From the NCBI RefSeq assembly GCF_001718695.1, contig NZ_CP013422.1, positions 434,001-498,000 of the forward strand: a DNA stretch of 64,000 bases, written 5' to 3'. A program made the translations under genes and the position numbers. The notes under the pieces were generated by a model. The model saw nothing but the letters and a program-made list of their open reading frames with translations, searched no databases and was not told the origin of the DNA. The stretch is from Burkholderia ubonensis. GTDB taxonomy: Bacteria; Pseudomonadota; Gammaproteobacteria; Burkholderiales; Burkholderiaceae. Numbering within the stretch: the first letter of the stretch is position 1; every line of letters starts with the position of its first letter. Shown piece by piece: positions 1 through 10,120 of the stretch.

Positions 1-1559
1 GGCGGCGCGCTCGTGGAAATGGGTTTGGAAAACAGCACCGCGATCAGCGCGACGAGGAAACACAACGCCAGCGCGTAGAACGCGTCCGCGTAAGTGAGCG
101 TCAGCGCTTCGCGAAAGATCAGCCGGTGCAGGTTCGCGAGGCCGGCCTGCGCGGCGTTCAGCGTGTCGCCGGCTGCGGCCGTCCAGTGCGCGGCCTGCCC
201 GTCGAGCAGCGCCGCGACCTGCGGCTGGCCGGCACTCACGTGCTCGTTGAGGCGCAGGTAGTGGAAATTCAGCCGGTCGTTGAGCATCGTCGCGCTGACC
301 GCGATGCCGATCGCGCCGCCGAGGTTGCGCATCAGGTTGAACAGGCCGCTCGCCGATTTCAGCCGCGACTGCGGCAGCGAGCCGAGCGCCATCGTCACGA
401 TCGGCGGCACGCTGAACTGCTGGCCGATGCCGCGCAGCGCCTGCGGCAGCAGCAGTTCGCGCCAGCCCCAGTCGTGCGTGATCGGCGTGTACAGGTAGAC
501 GCCGAGGCCGAAGCAGGCGAGCCCGAACACCAGCAGCACCCGCATGCTGAAGAAGCGCGTCGCGAACGCATACGCGCCGAGCGCGAGCATCTGGAACGCG
601 CCGACCGACAGCAGCGCGATGCCGATCTGCAGCGAGCTGAAGCCGCGCACCTGCGCGAGAAAGAGCGGCGTCAGGAACACCGACACGAAGATGCCGATCC
701 CGGTCACGAACGACAGCAGGCTGCCGATCCCGAAGTTGCGCACGACGAGCGCGCGCAGGTCGACGATCGGGTCCTTCGCGGTCAGCGCGTGGACGAGGAA
801 CAGGAAGCCGCAGATCGCGGAGATCCACGTGCACAGCACGATGACGTCGTCGCCGAACCAGTTCTTGCGCGGGCCTTCCTCGAGCACGTATTCGAGGCAG
901 CCGAGGAAGCCGGACATCAGCGCGATGCCGGGATAGTCGCCGCGCTTGAGCAGGCCGAGGTCGGGCTGGTCGATATGCACGTAGCGCGGCACCAGCGCGG
1001 CCACGACGATGCCCGGCGCGAGGTTCAGGTAGAACAGCCAGTGCCACGACCACTGGTCGGTGATCCAGCCGCCGATCACCGGGCCGATTGCCGGCGCGAG
1101 CGACGCGAGCGCGCCGATGGTCGTCGATGCGACCAGCCGCTGCTTGCCGGGAAACAGCACGAACGCGGTCGTGAACACGGTCGGGATCATCGCCGCGCCG
1201 AGCGCGCCCTGCAGCCCGCGAAACAGGATCATCGAGTTGATGTCCCACGCGAGGCCGCACAGCATGCTGGTGATCGTGAAGCCGACCGCGGACGCGACGA
1301 ACAGCCAGCGCGTCGACAGCACCTTCGACAGCCAGCCCGACATCGGGATCACAAGGATCTCCGCGATCAGGTACGCGGTCTGCACCCACGACAGCTCGTC
1401 CTGGCTCGCGGACAGCCCGCCGCCGATGTCGCGCAGCGACGACGCGACGATCTGGATGTCGAGGGTCGCCATGAAGAACCCGACGCACATCAGCGCGAAC
1501 GCGAACACGCGCTGCCGCATCGGTTGCGACGCCGGGTTGCCGATAAAGCCTGTAGTCAT
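1..1559 (-). CDS. emrB: EmrB/QacA-type (DHA2) MFS drug efflux permease, C-terminus beyond window
   Basis: Inner-membrane proton-driven efflux permease of the 14-TM DHA2 family, expected to work with the adjacent EmrA-like adaptor. Reverse-strand translation begins MTTGFIGNPASQPMRQRVF and soon gives FFMATLDIQIVASSL and ELSWVQTAYLIAE, which are the TM1 (TLD.TIVNVAL-like) and TM1-TM2 signatures of EmrB/QacA proteins. Hydrophobic segments continue to the left edge, where the frame is still open, so the gene is partial. The ATG at 1559 lies 31 bp after the emrA stop, so the two are almost certainly co-transcribed with the marR gene at 2733-3164. Substrate unknown. An outer-membrane partner, if encoded here, would lie left of the window. 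Confidence 0.9.
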   Translation of the reverse strand, partial: MTTGFIGNPASQPMRQRVFAFALMCVGFFMATLDIQIVASSLRDIGGGLSASQDELSWVQTAYLIAEILVIPMSGWLSKVLSTRWLFVASAVGFTITSMLCGLAWDINSMILFRGLQGALGAAMIPTVFTTAFVLFPGKQRLVASTTIGALASLAPAIGPVIGGWITDQWSWHWLFYLNLAPGIVVAALVPRYVHIDQPDLGLLKRGDYPGIALMSGFLGCLEYVLEEGPRKNWFGDDVIVLCTWISAICGFLFLVHALTAKDPIVDLRALVVRNFGIGSLLSFVTGIGIFVSVFLTPLFLAQVRGFSSLQIGIALLSVGAFQMLALGAYAFATRFFSMRVLLVFGLACFGLGVYLYTPITHDWGWRELLLPQALRGIGQQFSVPPIVTMALGSLPQSRLKSASGLFNLMRNLGGAIGIAVSATMLNDRLNFHYLRLNEHVSAGQPQVAALLDGQAAHWTAAAGDTLNAAQAGLANLHRLIFREALTLTYADAFYALALCFLVALIAVLFSKPISTSAP

Positions 1560-1590
1560 GATCCGCTCCGTCATTCGCTCGGCATGCCGC

Positions 1591-2694
1591 TCAGTCCGCG
1601 CGCGCCGTATGCACGGTCACGACCGCGGACAGGCCGGGACGCAGCACGTTCTCGAGGCCCGGCTGCGCATCGAGATGCACGCGCACCGGCACGCGCTGCA
1701 CGATCTTCGTGAAGTTGCCGGTCGCGTTCTCCGGCGGCAGCACGCTGAAGGTCGCGCCGGTCGCGGGCGCGAGGCTCTCGACGCGGCCGTGCACGCGCAG
1801 GCTCGATGCGTCGAGCGACACGTCGACGCGGTCGCCCGGGCGTATCTTCTTCAGCTGGTCTTCCTTGAAGTTCGCGTCGATCCACAGGCCCGACGCGGGC
1901 ACGATCGTCAAGAGCGGCACGCCGACGTTCGCGAGCATCCCGACCCGGCCGGTGCGGTTGCCGACGTAGCCGTCGACCGGCGAGCGGATCGTCGTGTATT
2001 CGACGTTGAGCGCCGCGACCCGCTGCGCGGCGAGCGCGGTGTTGACGCGCGCGCGGGCGTCGGCGAGCTGCGCGCCGAGCACGTCGAGCTGCCGCTTCGC
2101 GGCGAGCAGTGCGGCGTCGCTGCGGTCGACCGCGGCGCTCGCCTTCGAATAATCGGCATCGGCCCGCTCGACGATCTGGTTCGACACCGCGTCGGACTTC
2201 ACGAGCTCGCGGTAGCGCACCTTGTCGGACGATGCGCGCGTCAGTTCGGCAGCCGACGCGCTTTTCTCCGCGGTTTGTTGGCCGATCACCGCGTACTGAA
2301 GCTGCTGCTTCGCTTCGAGTTCGGCCACCGCGGCGCGCGCGCCTTCGACGTCGGCCGTCGCCTGCGCGAGCTTCGCGTCGTAGTCGCGCGCGTCGAGCCG
2401 CACCAGCACGTCGCCGGCCTTCACGCGCTGGTTGTCGGTTACGAGGATCTCGTCGACGAAGCCGTTCACCTTCGGCGCGAGCACCGTGACGTTGCCGCCG
2501 ACGTACGCATCGTCGGTGCTCTGCTCGAAGCGCAGCACGAACAGCCAGTCGAGCGTCGCGGCCGCGACCGCGACGACCACCGCCGCGACCGCGATCCGCA
2601 TCCACGGCACGCGGCGTTGCTGCTTCGCGGGCCGGTCGGCTGTAGCCGCGTCGCGCGACGCAGCGGTTTGGGTCGTTTCCATCGATGCATCCAT
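1591..2694 (-). CDS. emrA: HlyD/EmrA-family membrane fusion protein of an efflux pump
   Basis: Periplasmic adaptor that links an MFS permease to an outer-membrane channel. The 367-aa protein has a short cytoplasmic N-terminus, one membrane segment (about residues 27-50, VPWMRIAVAAVVV...), then a biotinyl-lipoyl-like half (STDDAYVGG... KVNGFVDEILV and DNQRVKAGDVL), a long coiled-coil stretch rich in Ala/Glu/Lys, the second lipoyl half (TTIRSPVDGYVGNRTGRVG) and a beta-barrel domain. This is the standard EmrA order and length. Two in-frame ATGs exist, at 2694 and 2682; I chose the first. It lies 38 bp after marR and 31 bp before emrB on the same strand. A MarR-like dyad (GTATATGCAC, 2695-2704) abuts the start. 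Confidence 0.92.
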   Translation of the reverse strand: MDASMETTQTAASRDAATADRPAKQQRRVPWMRIAVAAVVVAVAAATLDWLFVLRFEQSTDDAYVGGNVTVLAPKVNGFVDEILVTDNQRVKAGDVLVRLDARDYDAKLAQATADVEGARAAVAELEAKQQLQYAVIGQQTAEKSASAAELTRASSDKVRYRELVKSDAVSNQIVERADADYSKASAAVDRSDAALLAAKRQLDVLGAQLADARARVNTALAAQRVAALNVEYTTIRSPVDGYVGNRTGRVGMLANVGVPLLTIVPASGLWIDANFKEDQLKKIRPGDRVDVSLDASSLRVHGRVESLAPATGATFSVLPPENATGNFTKIVQRVPVRVHLDAQPGLENVLRPGLSAVVTVHTARAD

Positions 2695-2711
2695 GTATAT
2701 GCACGTATCGG
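2691..2711. promoter_or_regulatory. Candidate MarR operator at emrA start
   Basis: GTATATGCAC at 2695-2704 resembles the dyads in front of both marR genes in this window (3159-3174 and 4260-4276). It abuts the emrA ATG in the 38-bp marR-emrA gap. This is inference from shared sequence only. Confidence 0.3.
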
Positions 2712-2732
2712 GGCGATCGGCGAGGTCGTCGA

Positions 2733-3164
2733 TCAGCGCGTCGCCAGGTCGTGCGTGATCGTGAACAGTTCGTCTCTGAGGCGTGCCGCGCGTGCTGTGC
2801 CGAAGCGTTGCTCGAATGCGTGCTGGGCGGCGCGCCAGTGCACCTGTGCTGCGGCGATCTTCGCTTCGCCCTCTGCGGTCAACGAGAACGTTCGGCGGCG
2901 GCACCGCGGCTCGACGCGGCCGCTGACGAGCGCCGCGCCGACGAGCGGCTTGAGCGCGCGCAGCAGCGCGGTGCGCTCGATCACCAGCACGGCCGACAGC
3001 GCCGCCATCGTCAGGCCGGGGCGTTCGCGCAGCAGCGCGAGGATGCTGTACTGCGACGCGGTGACGCCCGCCTGCGACAGGTAACGCTCGTAGAACTGCG
3101 AGATCCGGCGGGCGGCCTGCCGGACAGCGAAGCAATCGTCGTCGCTGAGTGGGGTGTTGTGCAT
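2733..3164 (-). CDS. MarR-family transcriptional regulator (efflux operon)
   Basis: A 143-aa winged-helix MarR regulator. The core reads FAVRQAARRISQFYERYLS, then the recognition region YSILALLRERPGLTMAALSAVLVIERTALLRALKPL and a wing with basic residues (GRVEPRCRRRTFSLT). It is the first gene of marR-emrA-emrB, so the likely role is ligand-released repression of that pump. The reading frame also opens at a GTG (3170), but I prefer the ATG at 3164 because it lies inside a perfect 14-bp palindrome, as expected for an autorepressed gene. It is clearly homologous to the MarR protein at 4289-4717: both share the N-terminal CxxxRQAAR and the TTLLRALKPL/TALLRALKPL recognition helix. The two genes flank a LysR gene, which suggests a local duplication. 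Confidence 0.9.
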   Translation of the reverse strand: MHNTPLSDDDCFAVRQAARRISQFYERYLSQAGVTASQYSILALLRERPGLTMAALSAVLVIERTALLRALKPLVGAALVSGRVEPRCRRRTFSLTAEGEAKIAAAQVHWRAAQHAFEQRFGTARAARLRDELFTITHDLATR

Positions 3165-3174
3165 GTGCACATGC
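3159..3174. promoter_or_regulatory. Perfect palindrome over the marR start, candidate operator
   Basis: GCATGTGCACATGC (3161-3174) is a perfect 14-bp inverted repeat covering the first codons of marR. Together with similar dyads at 2695-2704 and 4262-4271, it is a good candidate for an autoregulatory MarR site. Confidence 0.45.
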
Positions 3175-3278
3175 TAGGGCGCGGCGCGCCGCGAAGCGAG
3201 CAGCCGCGCGGGATCAGATTGGTGTCGCGGCCGTACCAATCGGGCGCGCGATGCGCGGCGCGTGCGCGCCGGCACCCA

Positions 3279-4178
3279 TCAGCGTGCGCCGTCGCCGTAG
3301 GCGGCTGCGTAGTCGATGAACGCCTTCACCTTCGCCGGCAGCAGCGCGCGGTTCGCATAGGCGAGCTTGATCTCGACGAACGCGTCGACGAGGTCGGCAT
3401 CCTCGAGCAGCCGGACGAGCGCGCCGGACGCGAGCTCCGTCTCGACCAGCGCGCGCGGCACCACGCCGATTCCGAAGTGGCGCAACACCATCTCCCGGTT
3501 GAACACGGGGCTGTTGGACGCGACGTCGAAGCGCAACGGCACGGTCAGCGTGTCGCCGCCGACGCGGAACGCCAGCGCGGGCCGGCGCAACGACGGCGAC
3601 ATCGGCACGAACGCGTGGCCGGCGAGTGCGGCGGGAGTCTCGGGCCGCGGATGCGTGCGCAGATACGCGGGCGTCGCGACGATCACCACCGGGATGCGTT
3701 CCACGAGCCGCACGACGGTCGTCTCGCTCGTCAGCATGTAGGGCACGACGATGCCGATGTCGAAGCCTTCGCCGACCAGATCGACCGGGCGCTCGGTCAG
3801 CGTCACGTCGAGGCGCACTTTCGGATGCGCGGCCTTGAAGCCGGCGATCAGCGGCACGAGGCGGTTCAGCGCGACGGTCGTGTGCGCGACGAGCCGCAGC
3901 AGGCCGTCCGGCTCGCGGGTCTGCGTCTGGGCTTCCGCCTCGAGCGCGTCGAGTTCGTCGAGCACGGCCGCGCACCGCTCGTACAGGCGCTCGGCCGTTT
4001 CGGTCAGCGACACCTGCCGCGTCGTGCGGTGCAGCAGGCGGCTGCCGAAGCGCGCCTCCAGCTCGGCGATCGCGCGCGACACGACCGGGCGCGCGAGGCC
4101 ATGCACGTCGGCGGCGCGGGTGAAGCTGCGCAGTTCCACCACCGACCGGAAAAGCCGCAGCTTGTCGAAGTAGTCCAT
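3279..4178 (-). CDS. LysR-family transcriptional regulator
   Basis: A 299-aa LysR protein. The N-terminal HTH spans about residues 1-60 (MDYFDKLRLFRSVVELRSFTRAADVHGLARPVVSRAIAELE is the conserved pattern, shown here only in part: RSVVELRSFTRAA and PVVSRAIAELEARFG). The effector domain follows from about residue 88 (LLRLVAHTTVALNRLVPLIAGF... FDIGIVV... PVVIVATPAYL). I took the ATG at 4178, which gives the standard LTTR N-terminus; an upstream ATG at 4208 adds ten unconserved residues. It lies between two MarR genes and diverges from the one at 4289 across a 110-bp gap carrying a dyad. The target is unknown; the divergent marR or the emr operon are the obvious candidates. Confidence 0.88.
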   Translation of the reverse strand: MDYFDKLRLFRSVVELRSFTRAADVHGLARPVVSRAIAELEARFGSRLLHRTTRQVSLTETAERLYERCAAVLDELDALEAEAQTQTREPDGLLRLVAHTTVALNRLVPLIAGFKAAHPKVRLDVTLTERPVDLVGEGFDIGIVVPYMLTSETTVVRLVERIPVVIVATPAYLRTHPRPETPAALAGHAFVPMSPSLRRPALAFRVGGDTLTVPLRFDVASNSPVFNREMVLRHFGIGVVPRALVETELASGALVRLLEDADLVDAFVEIKLAYANRALLPAKVKAFIDYAAAYGDGAR

Positions 4179-4259
4179 GCCCGTTTCCTCGAAGCGATGG
4201 CGGGGCACGTGACGTACGCGGCCGGCCCAGCCATGTCACGGCGCAGTGTACATTGACTT

Positions 4260-4279
4260 TATGCATATGCACATATAGA
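4260..4279. promoter_or_regulatory. Dyad TGCATATGCA upstream of second marR, candidate operator
   Basis: TGCATATGCA (4262-4271) is a perfect palindrome followed by CACATA. It sits 17 bp before the ATG of the MarR gene at 4289 and resembles the palindrome at the other marR start. Confidence 0.35.
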
Positions 4280-4288
4280 TTGCCGTGC

Positions 4289-4717
4289 ATGAACGACACC
4301 CAGATTGTGCAGGCCTGCAACTGTCTCGCGCTGCGGCAGGCCGCGCGCTTCGTCACGCAACTCTATGAGCGGCATCTCGCGCCGGTCGGAGTCACGGCCG
4401 CGCAATTCGCGATCATGGCCAATCTGTCGCACCGTCCCGAGCAGCGGATGAGCGAGCTGGCGGACACGCTGGTGATGGATCGCACGACGCTGCTGCGCGC
4501 GCTGAAGCCGCTGCAGCGCGACGGGCTCGTCGCGGCGGGCGCGTCCGAGCACGACGCGCGCGCGCATGCACTGAGCCTCACGGCCGCCGGCCGGCGTACC
4601 TACGCGCGCGCGAAAATCGCGTGGCAGGCTGCGCAGGACGAGTTCGAGGCGCAGTTCGGCCGTGCGCGCGCGAAGGCGCTGCGCAGCGAGTTGTTCGGCG
4701 TAATCGGGCAGCGATAG
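4289..4717 (+). CDS. MarR-family transcriptional regulator (second copy)
   Basis: A 142-aa MarR regulator. The frame opens further upstream, but the first codons there translate the operator-like DNA, so I start at MNDTQIVQACNCLALRQAA. Visible features are the dimerization helix (RFVTQLYERHLAPVGVTAAQF), the winged helix (RMSELADTLVMDRTTLLRALKPLQRDGLV) and a C-terminal helix (QDEFEAQFGRARAKALRSELFGV). It closely parallels the emr-linked MarR at 2733-3164, including the helix motif and the R(A/G)xALRSELF-type C-terminus. It diverges from the LysR gene. Ligand and targets cannot be read from sequence. Confidence 0.9.
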   Translation: MNDTQIVQACNCLALRQAARFVTQLYERHLAPVGVTAAQFAIMANLSHRPEQRMSELADTLVMDRTTLLRALKPLQRDGLVAAGASEHDARAHALSLTAAGRRTYARAKIAWQAAQDEFEAQFGRARAKALRSELFGVIGQR

Positions 4718-4910
4718 GGCGCGGGTGCGGCGGGCTGCGAAGGCGCCGGGCCGCACGCGCGGTGCGATGTCGTGACTGCACCGCGCGGGCGCGCAGATGC
4801 GCCGATGCGATGTCGCGCGTGGTCGATGACGTTGCGCGCGCGATGCGCCGGTCGCTGTTGCGTTGGTCGGGTCGGGCACGTGGGTCCAGTCGGTCAAGCC
4901 GATGAGGTCG

Positions 4911-5070
4911 CTCGAACCACTCGAACCACTCGAACCACTCGAACCGCTCGAACCGCTCGAACCGCTCGAACCGCTCGAACCGCTCGAACCGCTCGAACCG
5001 CTCGAACCGCTCGAACCGCTCGAACCGCTCGAACCGCTCGAACCACTCGAACCACTCGAACCACTCGAAC
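4911..5070. repeat. 9-bp tandem array, CTCGAACCR x17.8
   Basis: Seventeen full copies of CTCGAACCR plus a 7-bp partial copy fill 4911-5070. The last base follows a symmetric pattern: three copies ending A, eleven ending G, three ending A. The array lies in the 383-bp gap between convergent marR (ends 4717) and araC (ends 5101). Apart from the array I see nothing in that gap. A 9-bp unit keeps reading frames open, so frames reading (Leu-Glu-Pro)n and similar run through it; I do not regard these as genes. Confidence 0.97.
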
Positions 5071-5100
5071 GCGCCCGCGTGCCGGCACGCATAGTCCGGC

Positions 5101-6159
5101 TCAATCCTGCGTCGTATCGCCCGCAGCCGCTTGCCGAAACGCGCTCGGTGTCTGCCCGGCCCAGCGCCGGAACGCGCGCGTGAAATTCGCCGGGTCGGTG
5201 AACTGCAGGCGCTCGGCGATCGTCTTCAGGTCGAGGTCCGACGCCGCGAGCAACTGCTTCGCATCCCGATAGCGCGCCTCGTCGAGCAATTGCCGGTAGC
5301 TCGCGCCGGCTTCCTCGAGCCGCCGCCTGAACGTGCGCGTCGATACGAGCAGCTGCTGCGCGAGCGTCTCCGGCCCCGGATAGCCGCCTGCCGCGTGCGC
5401 CAGCTCCGCCCGCACGCGCTCGACGAGATCGCCTTCCTCCTGCCGGACCTGCGCGTATTCCCGCTCGACCTGCACCAGCGCCTGCCGGTGCGCGACCTCG
5501 TCGGCCAGCGGCAGCGGCCAGTCCAGCACGTCGCGCGCGATCCACAGCGCGTTGGCCGCGCAGCCGAAGCGCACCGGCGGCAACTGGCGCCGGTAACGGG
5601 CGAAGTAGGCGGGCTCCGGCCACGCGAACTGCAGTGCGATGTCCGGCGACGCGCGCCCGGACAGTTGCGCGATGTTCCGCGCGAGCCCGGACAGCACGAA
5701 TTCGAACATCACGTGATGCTGCAGCACGGGGCTCGCCTGCACACCGTGCAGTTCGAGCGTCGCGCCGTTTTCGTCCTCGGCATAGGTCAGGCGATATTGG
5801 CGGTTGCGCATCCGGAAGTAGCGGATCGTCACCTGCAGCGACGCGCGGATGTCCCGCGCGGTCAGCGTCGCGTAGCCGAGAAAGCCGTGCACGGTCGGCT
5901 TGAGCTGCAGCCCGAACGCGAGACCGATGCCCGGATCGCCGCCGATTTCGATCGCGTTCAGCACGAGCCGCCCCCATTGCGACGGCGCGACGCGCGCGTC
6001 CGGCTCGGCCAGCACCGCGTCGCGCAGGCCCGTGCCGGCGCGCACCGCGGCAAGGTCGACGCCGCGGGCGTCGAGCACCTGCAGCAGCAGGCGCGGATAG
6101 GCGACCGGAATCGTCGGCCGGCGCAGCCCGAGGCGGTCCTTGGCAAGCGGGGAAGTCAT
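5101..6159 (-). CDS. AraC-family regulator, divergent from fadH
   Basis: A 352-aa regulator of the OruR/ArgR-like type. The N-terminal ligand-binding domain (about residues 15-210) reads PRLLLQVLDARGVDLAAVRAG..., GYATLTARDIRASLQVTIRYF and HVMFEFVLSG, and a C-terminal AraC HTH follows from about residue 250 (TLAQQLLVSTRTFRRRLEE and DLKTIAERLQFTDPANFTRAF). The ATG at 6159 was chosen over an opening 54 bp upstream because that extension is not domain-like. The gene is transcribed away from the dienoyl-CoA reductase with a 104-bp intergenic region, so that gene is its most likely target. Proteins of this architecture usually activate a divergent catabolic gene in response to its substrate; the inducer here is unknown. 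Confidence 0.88.
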   Translation of the reverse strand: MTSPLAKDRLGLRRPTIPVAYPRLLLQVLDARGVDLAAVRAGTGLRDAVLAEPDARVAPSQWGRLVLNAIEIGGDPGIGLAFGLQLKPTVHGFLGYATLTARDIRASLQVTIRYFRMRNRQYRLTYAEDENGATLELHGVQASPVLQHHVMFEFVLSGLARNIAQLSGRASPDIALQFAWPEPAYFARYRRQLPPVRFGCAANALWIARDVLDWPLPLADEVAHRQALVQVEREYAQVRQEEGDLVERVRAELAHAAGGYPGPETLAQQLLVSTRTFRRRLEEAGASYRQLLDEARYRDAKQLLAASDLDLKTIAERLQFTDPANFTRAFRRWAGQTPSAFRQAAAGDTTQD

Positions 6160-6179
6160 GTCTGTTTGGCCGGAAATGA

Positions 6180-8297
<2,118 letters not shown>

Positions 8298-8606
8298 TCG
8301 GCGCTCGGTTCGACGTTTCGATGGCGCGCGCGGCGGTGCGGCGGTTTGGCTGGGCGATGGGCGCGCGTTTGTTTCGATGAAGCGGCGATCTCCGCGCAGG
8401 GCGGTGGCGCGGATTGGCACCGTCGCGGCGCCGCGCGATACGGAGCAGCGCACGCAATACGCGCAATTCGGCCAACTCAGCCCCGGCCCCAACTCGGCTA
8501 ACTCGGCCCGACACGGCCCACGCCCGCGATGCCGAGCGCGACCGACCCACTCTCGGCGCGTTCTGCCCGCCGGCTTCCCGCCAGCCCGACCGACCCGCCA
8601 CCCGCC
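8298..8606. other. Gap after fadH with short degenerate 9-bp repeats
   Basis: No gene seen. Five near-copies of AACTCGGCY (8465-8508, one unit only 8 bp) form a degenerate 9-bp-period array just before the end of the convergent SOS-box gene. Confidence 0.5.
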
Positions 8607-9011
8607 TTACGCCGCTTCGGCCCGCTCTTCCCGTTCCGCTTCGAGCATCGCCTTGACGATCAGGTAGACGGCCGGCAGGTCGTCGTCGTCGCGGCGCCAG
8701 TCGACCGGCTCGTCGACATCCGCGGCCACCATCCGGCTGTCGCGCAGCCGGATGAACGCGTCGACCACCGCCGGATCGTTCCGGTTCAGAAACCCCGCAT
8801 TGGAGAACGCCAGGTCCTCGACGTCGAGCAGCGCCTGCCAGCTGAGCGTGCGGACCGCGGCCGGGTGGGTGCGACGGCGCAGGCCGAGCGCGCGCTGCGC
8901 GGGCCCGCCGACGACGCGTTGCAGGTCGACGGCTGCCCGCTGCGCGGCGCGCTCGAAGTGGACGGGATTGAAGCCGGGTTGTTCGGGATCGAAAGCGGAT
9001 GGCTGGAACAT
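8607..9011 (-). CDS. Hypothetical 134-aa protein behind a LexA-type promoter
   Basis: I do not recognise this family. The 134-aa soluble protein has no signal peptide or membrane segment. It has a basic middle (ALGLRRRTHPAAVRT), the stretch SNAGFLNRNDPAVVDAFIRLRDSRM, a very acidic patch (WRRDDDDLP) and a charged C-terminal helix ending KAMLEAEREERAEAA. The start is supported by GTGAGG eight bases upstream of the ATG. The chief clue is upstream: a sigma-70 promoter whose -10 is embedded in CTGT-N8-ACAG, the LexA box consensus, about 65-80 bp before the ATG. I infer DNA-damage induction. The function could be repair, cell-cycle arrest or something else; nothing in the sequence decides this. Confidence 0.75.
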   Translation of the reverse strand: MFQPSAFDPEQPGFNPVHFERAAQRAAVDLQRVVGGPAQRALGLRRRTHPAAVRTLSWQALLDVEDLAFSNAGFLNRNDPAVVDAFIRLRDSRMVAADVDEPVDWRRDDDDLPAVYLIVKAMLEAEREERAEAA

Positions 9012-9070
9012 GGTCGCCTCACAAAAGTCCGTCCGCCATGGTTGACGGAATTCGGGTCGAATGATGCAAA

Positions 9071-9108
9071 AACACTGTGAATATATACAGTGTTCGATCC
9101 GGTTTCAA
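9071..9108 (-). promoter_or_regulatory. Sigma-70 promoter overlapped by a LexA/SOS box
   Basis: On the minus strand, TTGAAA (9103-9108), a 17-bp spacer and TATATT (9080-9085) form a near-consensus promoter. AACACTGT and ACAGTGTT (9071-9078 and 9087-9094) are perfect 8-bp inverted repeats spaced by 8, and contain CTGT-N8-ACAG, the proteobacterial LexA consensus. The operator covers the -10 element, as in repressed SOS genes. It serves the gene at 8607-9011; the LysR gene on the other side ends, rather than starts, nearby. Confidence 0.8.
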
Positions 9109-9138
9109 GTCCTTCGTGCGGGCAGTGGTACGACCGTG

Positions 9139-10032
9139 TCACACCGCCGCGGCGATCGTCTCGCGCAGCCACTGGTGCGCCGGATCGCGATGCGAGCGTT
9201 CGTGCCACAGCATCGACATTTCATAGCCGGGTACCTCGACCGGCGCGTCGACGACTCGCAGCGCGGGTGCGTCGCGCACGAGACGCTCGGGCAGCATCGC
9301 GACGAGGTCGGTGTTCGCGACGGCCGACATCACGAACAGGAAATGCGGCACGGACAGCACGACGCGGCGCGTGGCGCCGCGCTTCGCGAGCGCGTCATCC
9401 GTCACGCCGACGAAGCCGCCGCCGTCGGGCGACACGATCACGTGTTCGAGCGTGCCGAACTGCGCGAGCGTGGGCCGGCGCCTGAGCTTCGGATGCCCGG
9501 CGCGGCCGACGAGCACGTAGCGCTCGACGAACAGCGGCAGACGCCGCATGCCCGCCGGCGAACCTTCGGTCGTGTGAAACGCCAGGTCGATTTCGCTGCG
9601 TTCCGCCTGTTTCTCGATGCGTGGCGGCGCGAGCTCGACGACCGCGAGCCGCGTGCCGGGCGCGGCGGACCGCAGCGTGGCGAGCGCCGGCAGCACGATC
9701 GTCGATTCGCCGTAGTCGGTGGCGGCCACGTTCCAGGTGTGCGTCGCGGTCGCGGGATCGAACGGCGTGGCGGGCAGCACCGCGCGTTCGACCGCGTCGA
9801 GCGCTTCCCGCAGCGGTTCGCGCAGCGCCTCGGCGCGCGCGGTCGGCCGCATCCCGCGCGGGCCGGGCAGCAGCAGCGGATCGCCGAACACGTCGCGCAG
9901 CTTCTGCAGCTGCACGCTGACCGACGGCTGCGACATGCTCAGCTTTTCGGCCGCGCGCGTGACGTTGTGCTCGGACAGCAGCACGTCGAGCGTGACGAGC
10001 AGGTTCAGGTCCAGTCGTCTGAGATTGTTCAT
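9139..10032 (-). CDS. LysR-family regulator divergent from quinone reductase
   Basis: A 297-aa LysR protein of the NodD/PcpR-like subgroup, with HTH residues 1-65 (LRRLDLNLLVTLDVLLSEHN, TRAAEKLSMSQPSVSVQLQKL) and an effector domain from about residue 90 (TWNVAATDYGESTIVLPALATL ... IDLAFHTTEG). It is transcribed away from the NAD(P)H oxidoreductase at 10121, with an 88-bp shared regulatory gap containing dyads, so it probably controls that gene. The inducer is unknown; electrophiles or quinones would fit the partner gene. Confidence 0.88.
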   Translation of the reverse strand: MNNLRRLDLNLLVTLDVLLSEHNVTRAAEKLSMSQPSVSVQLQKLRDVFGDPLLLPGPRGMRPTARAEALREPLREALDAVERAVLPATPFDPATATHTWNVAATDYGESTIVLPALATLRSAAPGTRLAVVELAPPRIEKQAERSEIDLAFHTTEGSPAGMRRLPLFVERYVLVGRAGHPKLRRRPTLAQFGTLEHVIVSPDGGGFVGVTDDALAKRGATRRVVLSVPHFLFVMSAVANTDLVAMLPERLVRDAPALRVVDAPVEVPGYEMSMLWHERSHRDPAHQWLRETIAAAV

Positions 10033-10120
10033 CGCTATACCTGGAATTCCGGAAATTCATTTCCAATATACCTGGCGGCGCGGCATCCTGCCGACATTCA
10101 AGCAACGGAGTGTCTTGGCC
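10033..10120. promoter_or_regulatory. Divergent LysR/oxidoreductase control region
   Basis: The gap contains a palindrome GGAATTCC (10043-10050), an inverted repeat GGAAAT-TC-ATTTCC (10051-10064) and two direct copies of TATACCTGG flanking them. This is the expected place for LysR binding and for both promoters. Confidence 0.5.

Noticed and set aside
4863..5183. Open frames reading (Leu-Glu-Pro)n and (Arg-Ala-Val)n or (Ser-Gly-Ser)n through the CTCGAACCR array
   Set aside because: A 9-bp repeat without stop codons stays open in all frames; no family similarity or ribosome site.
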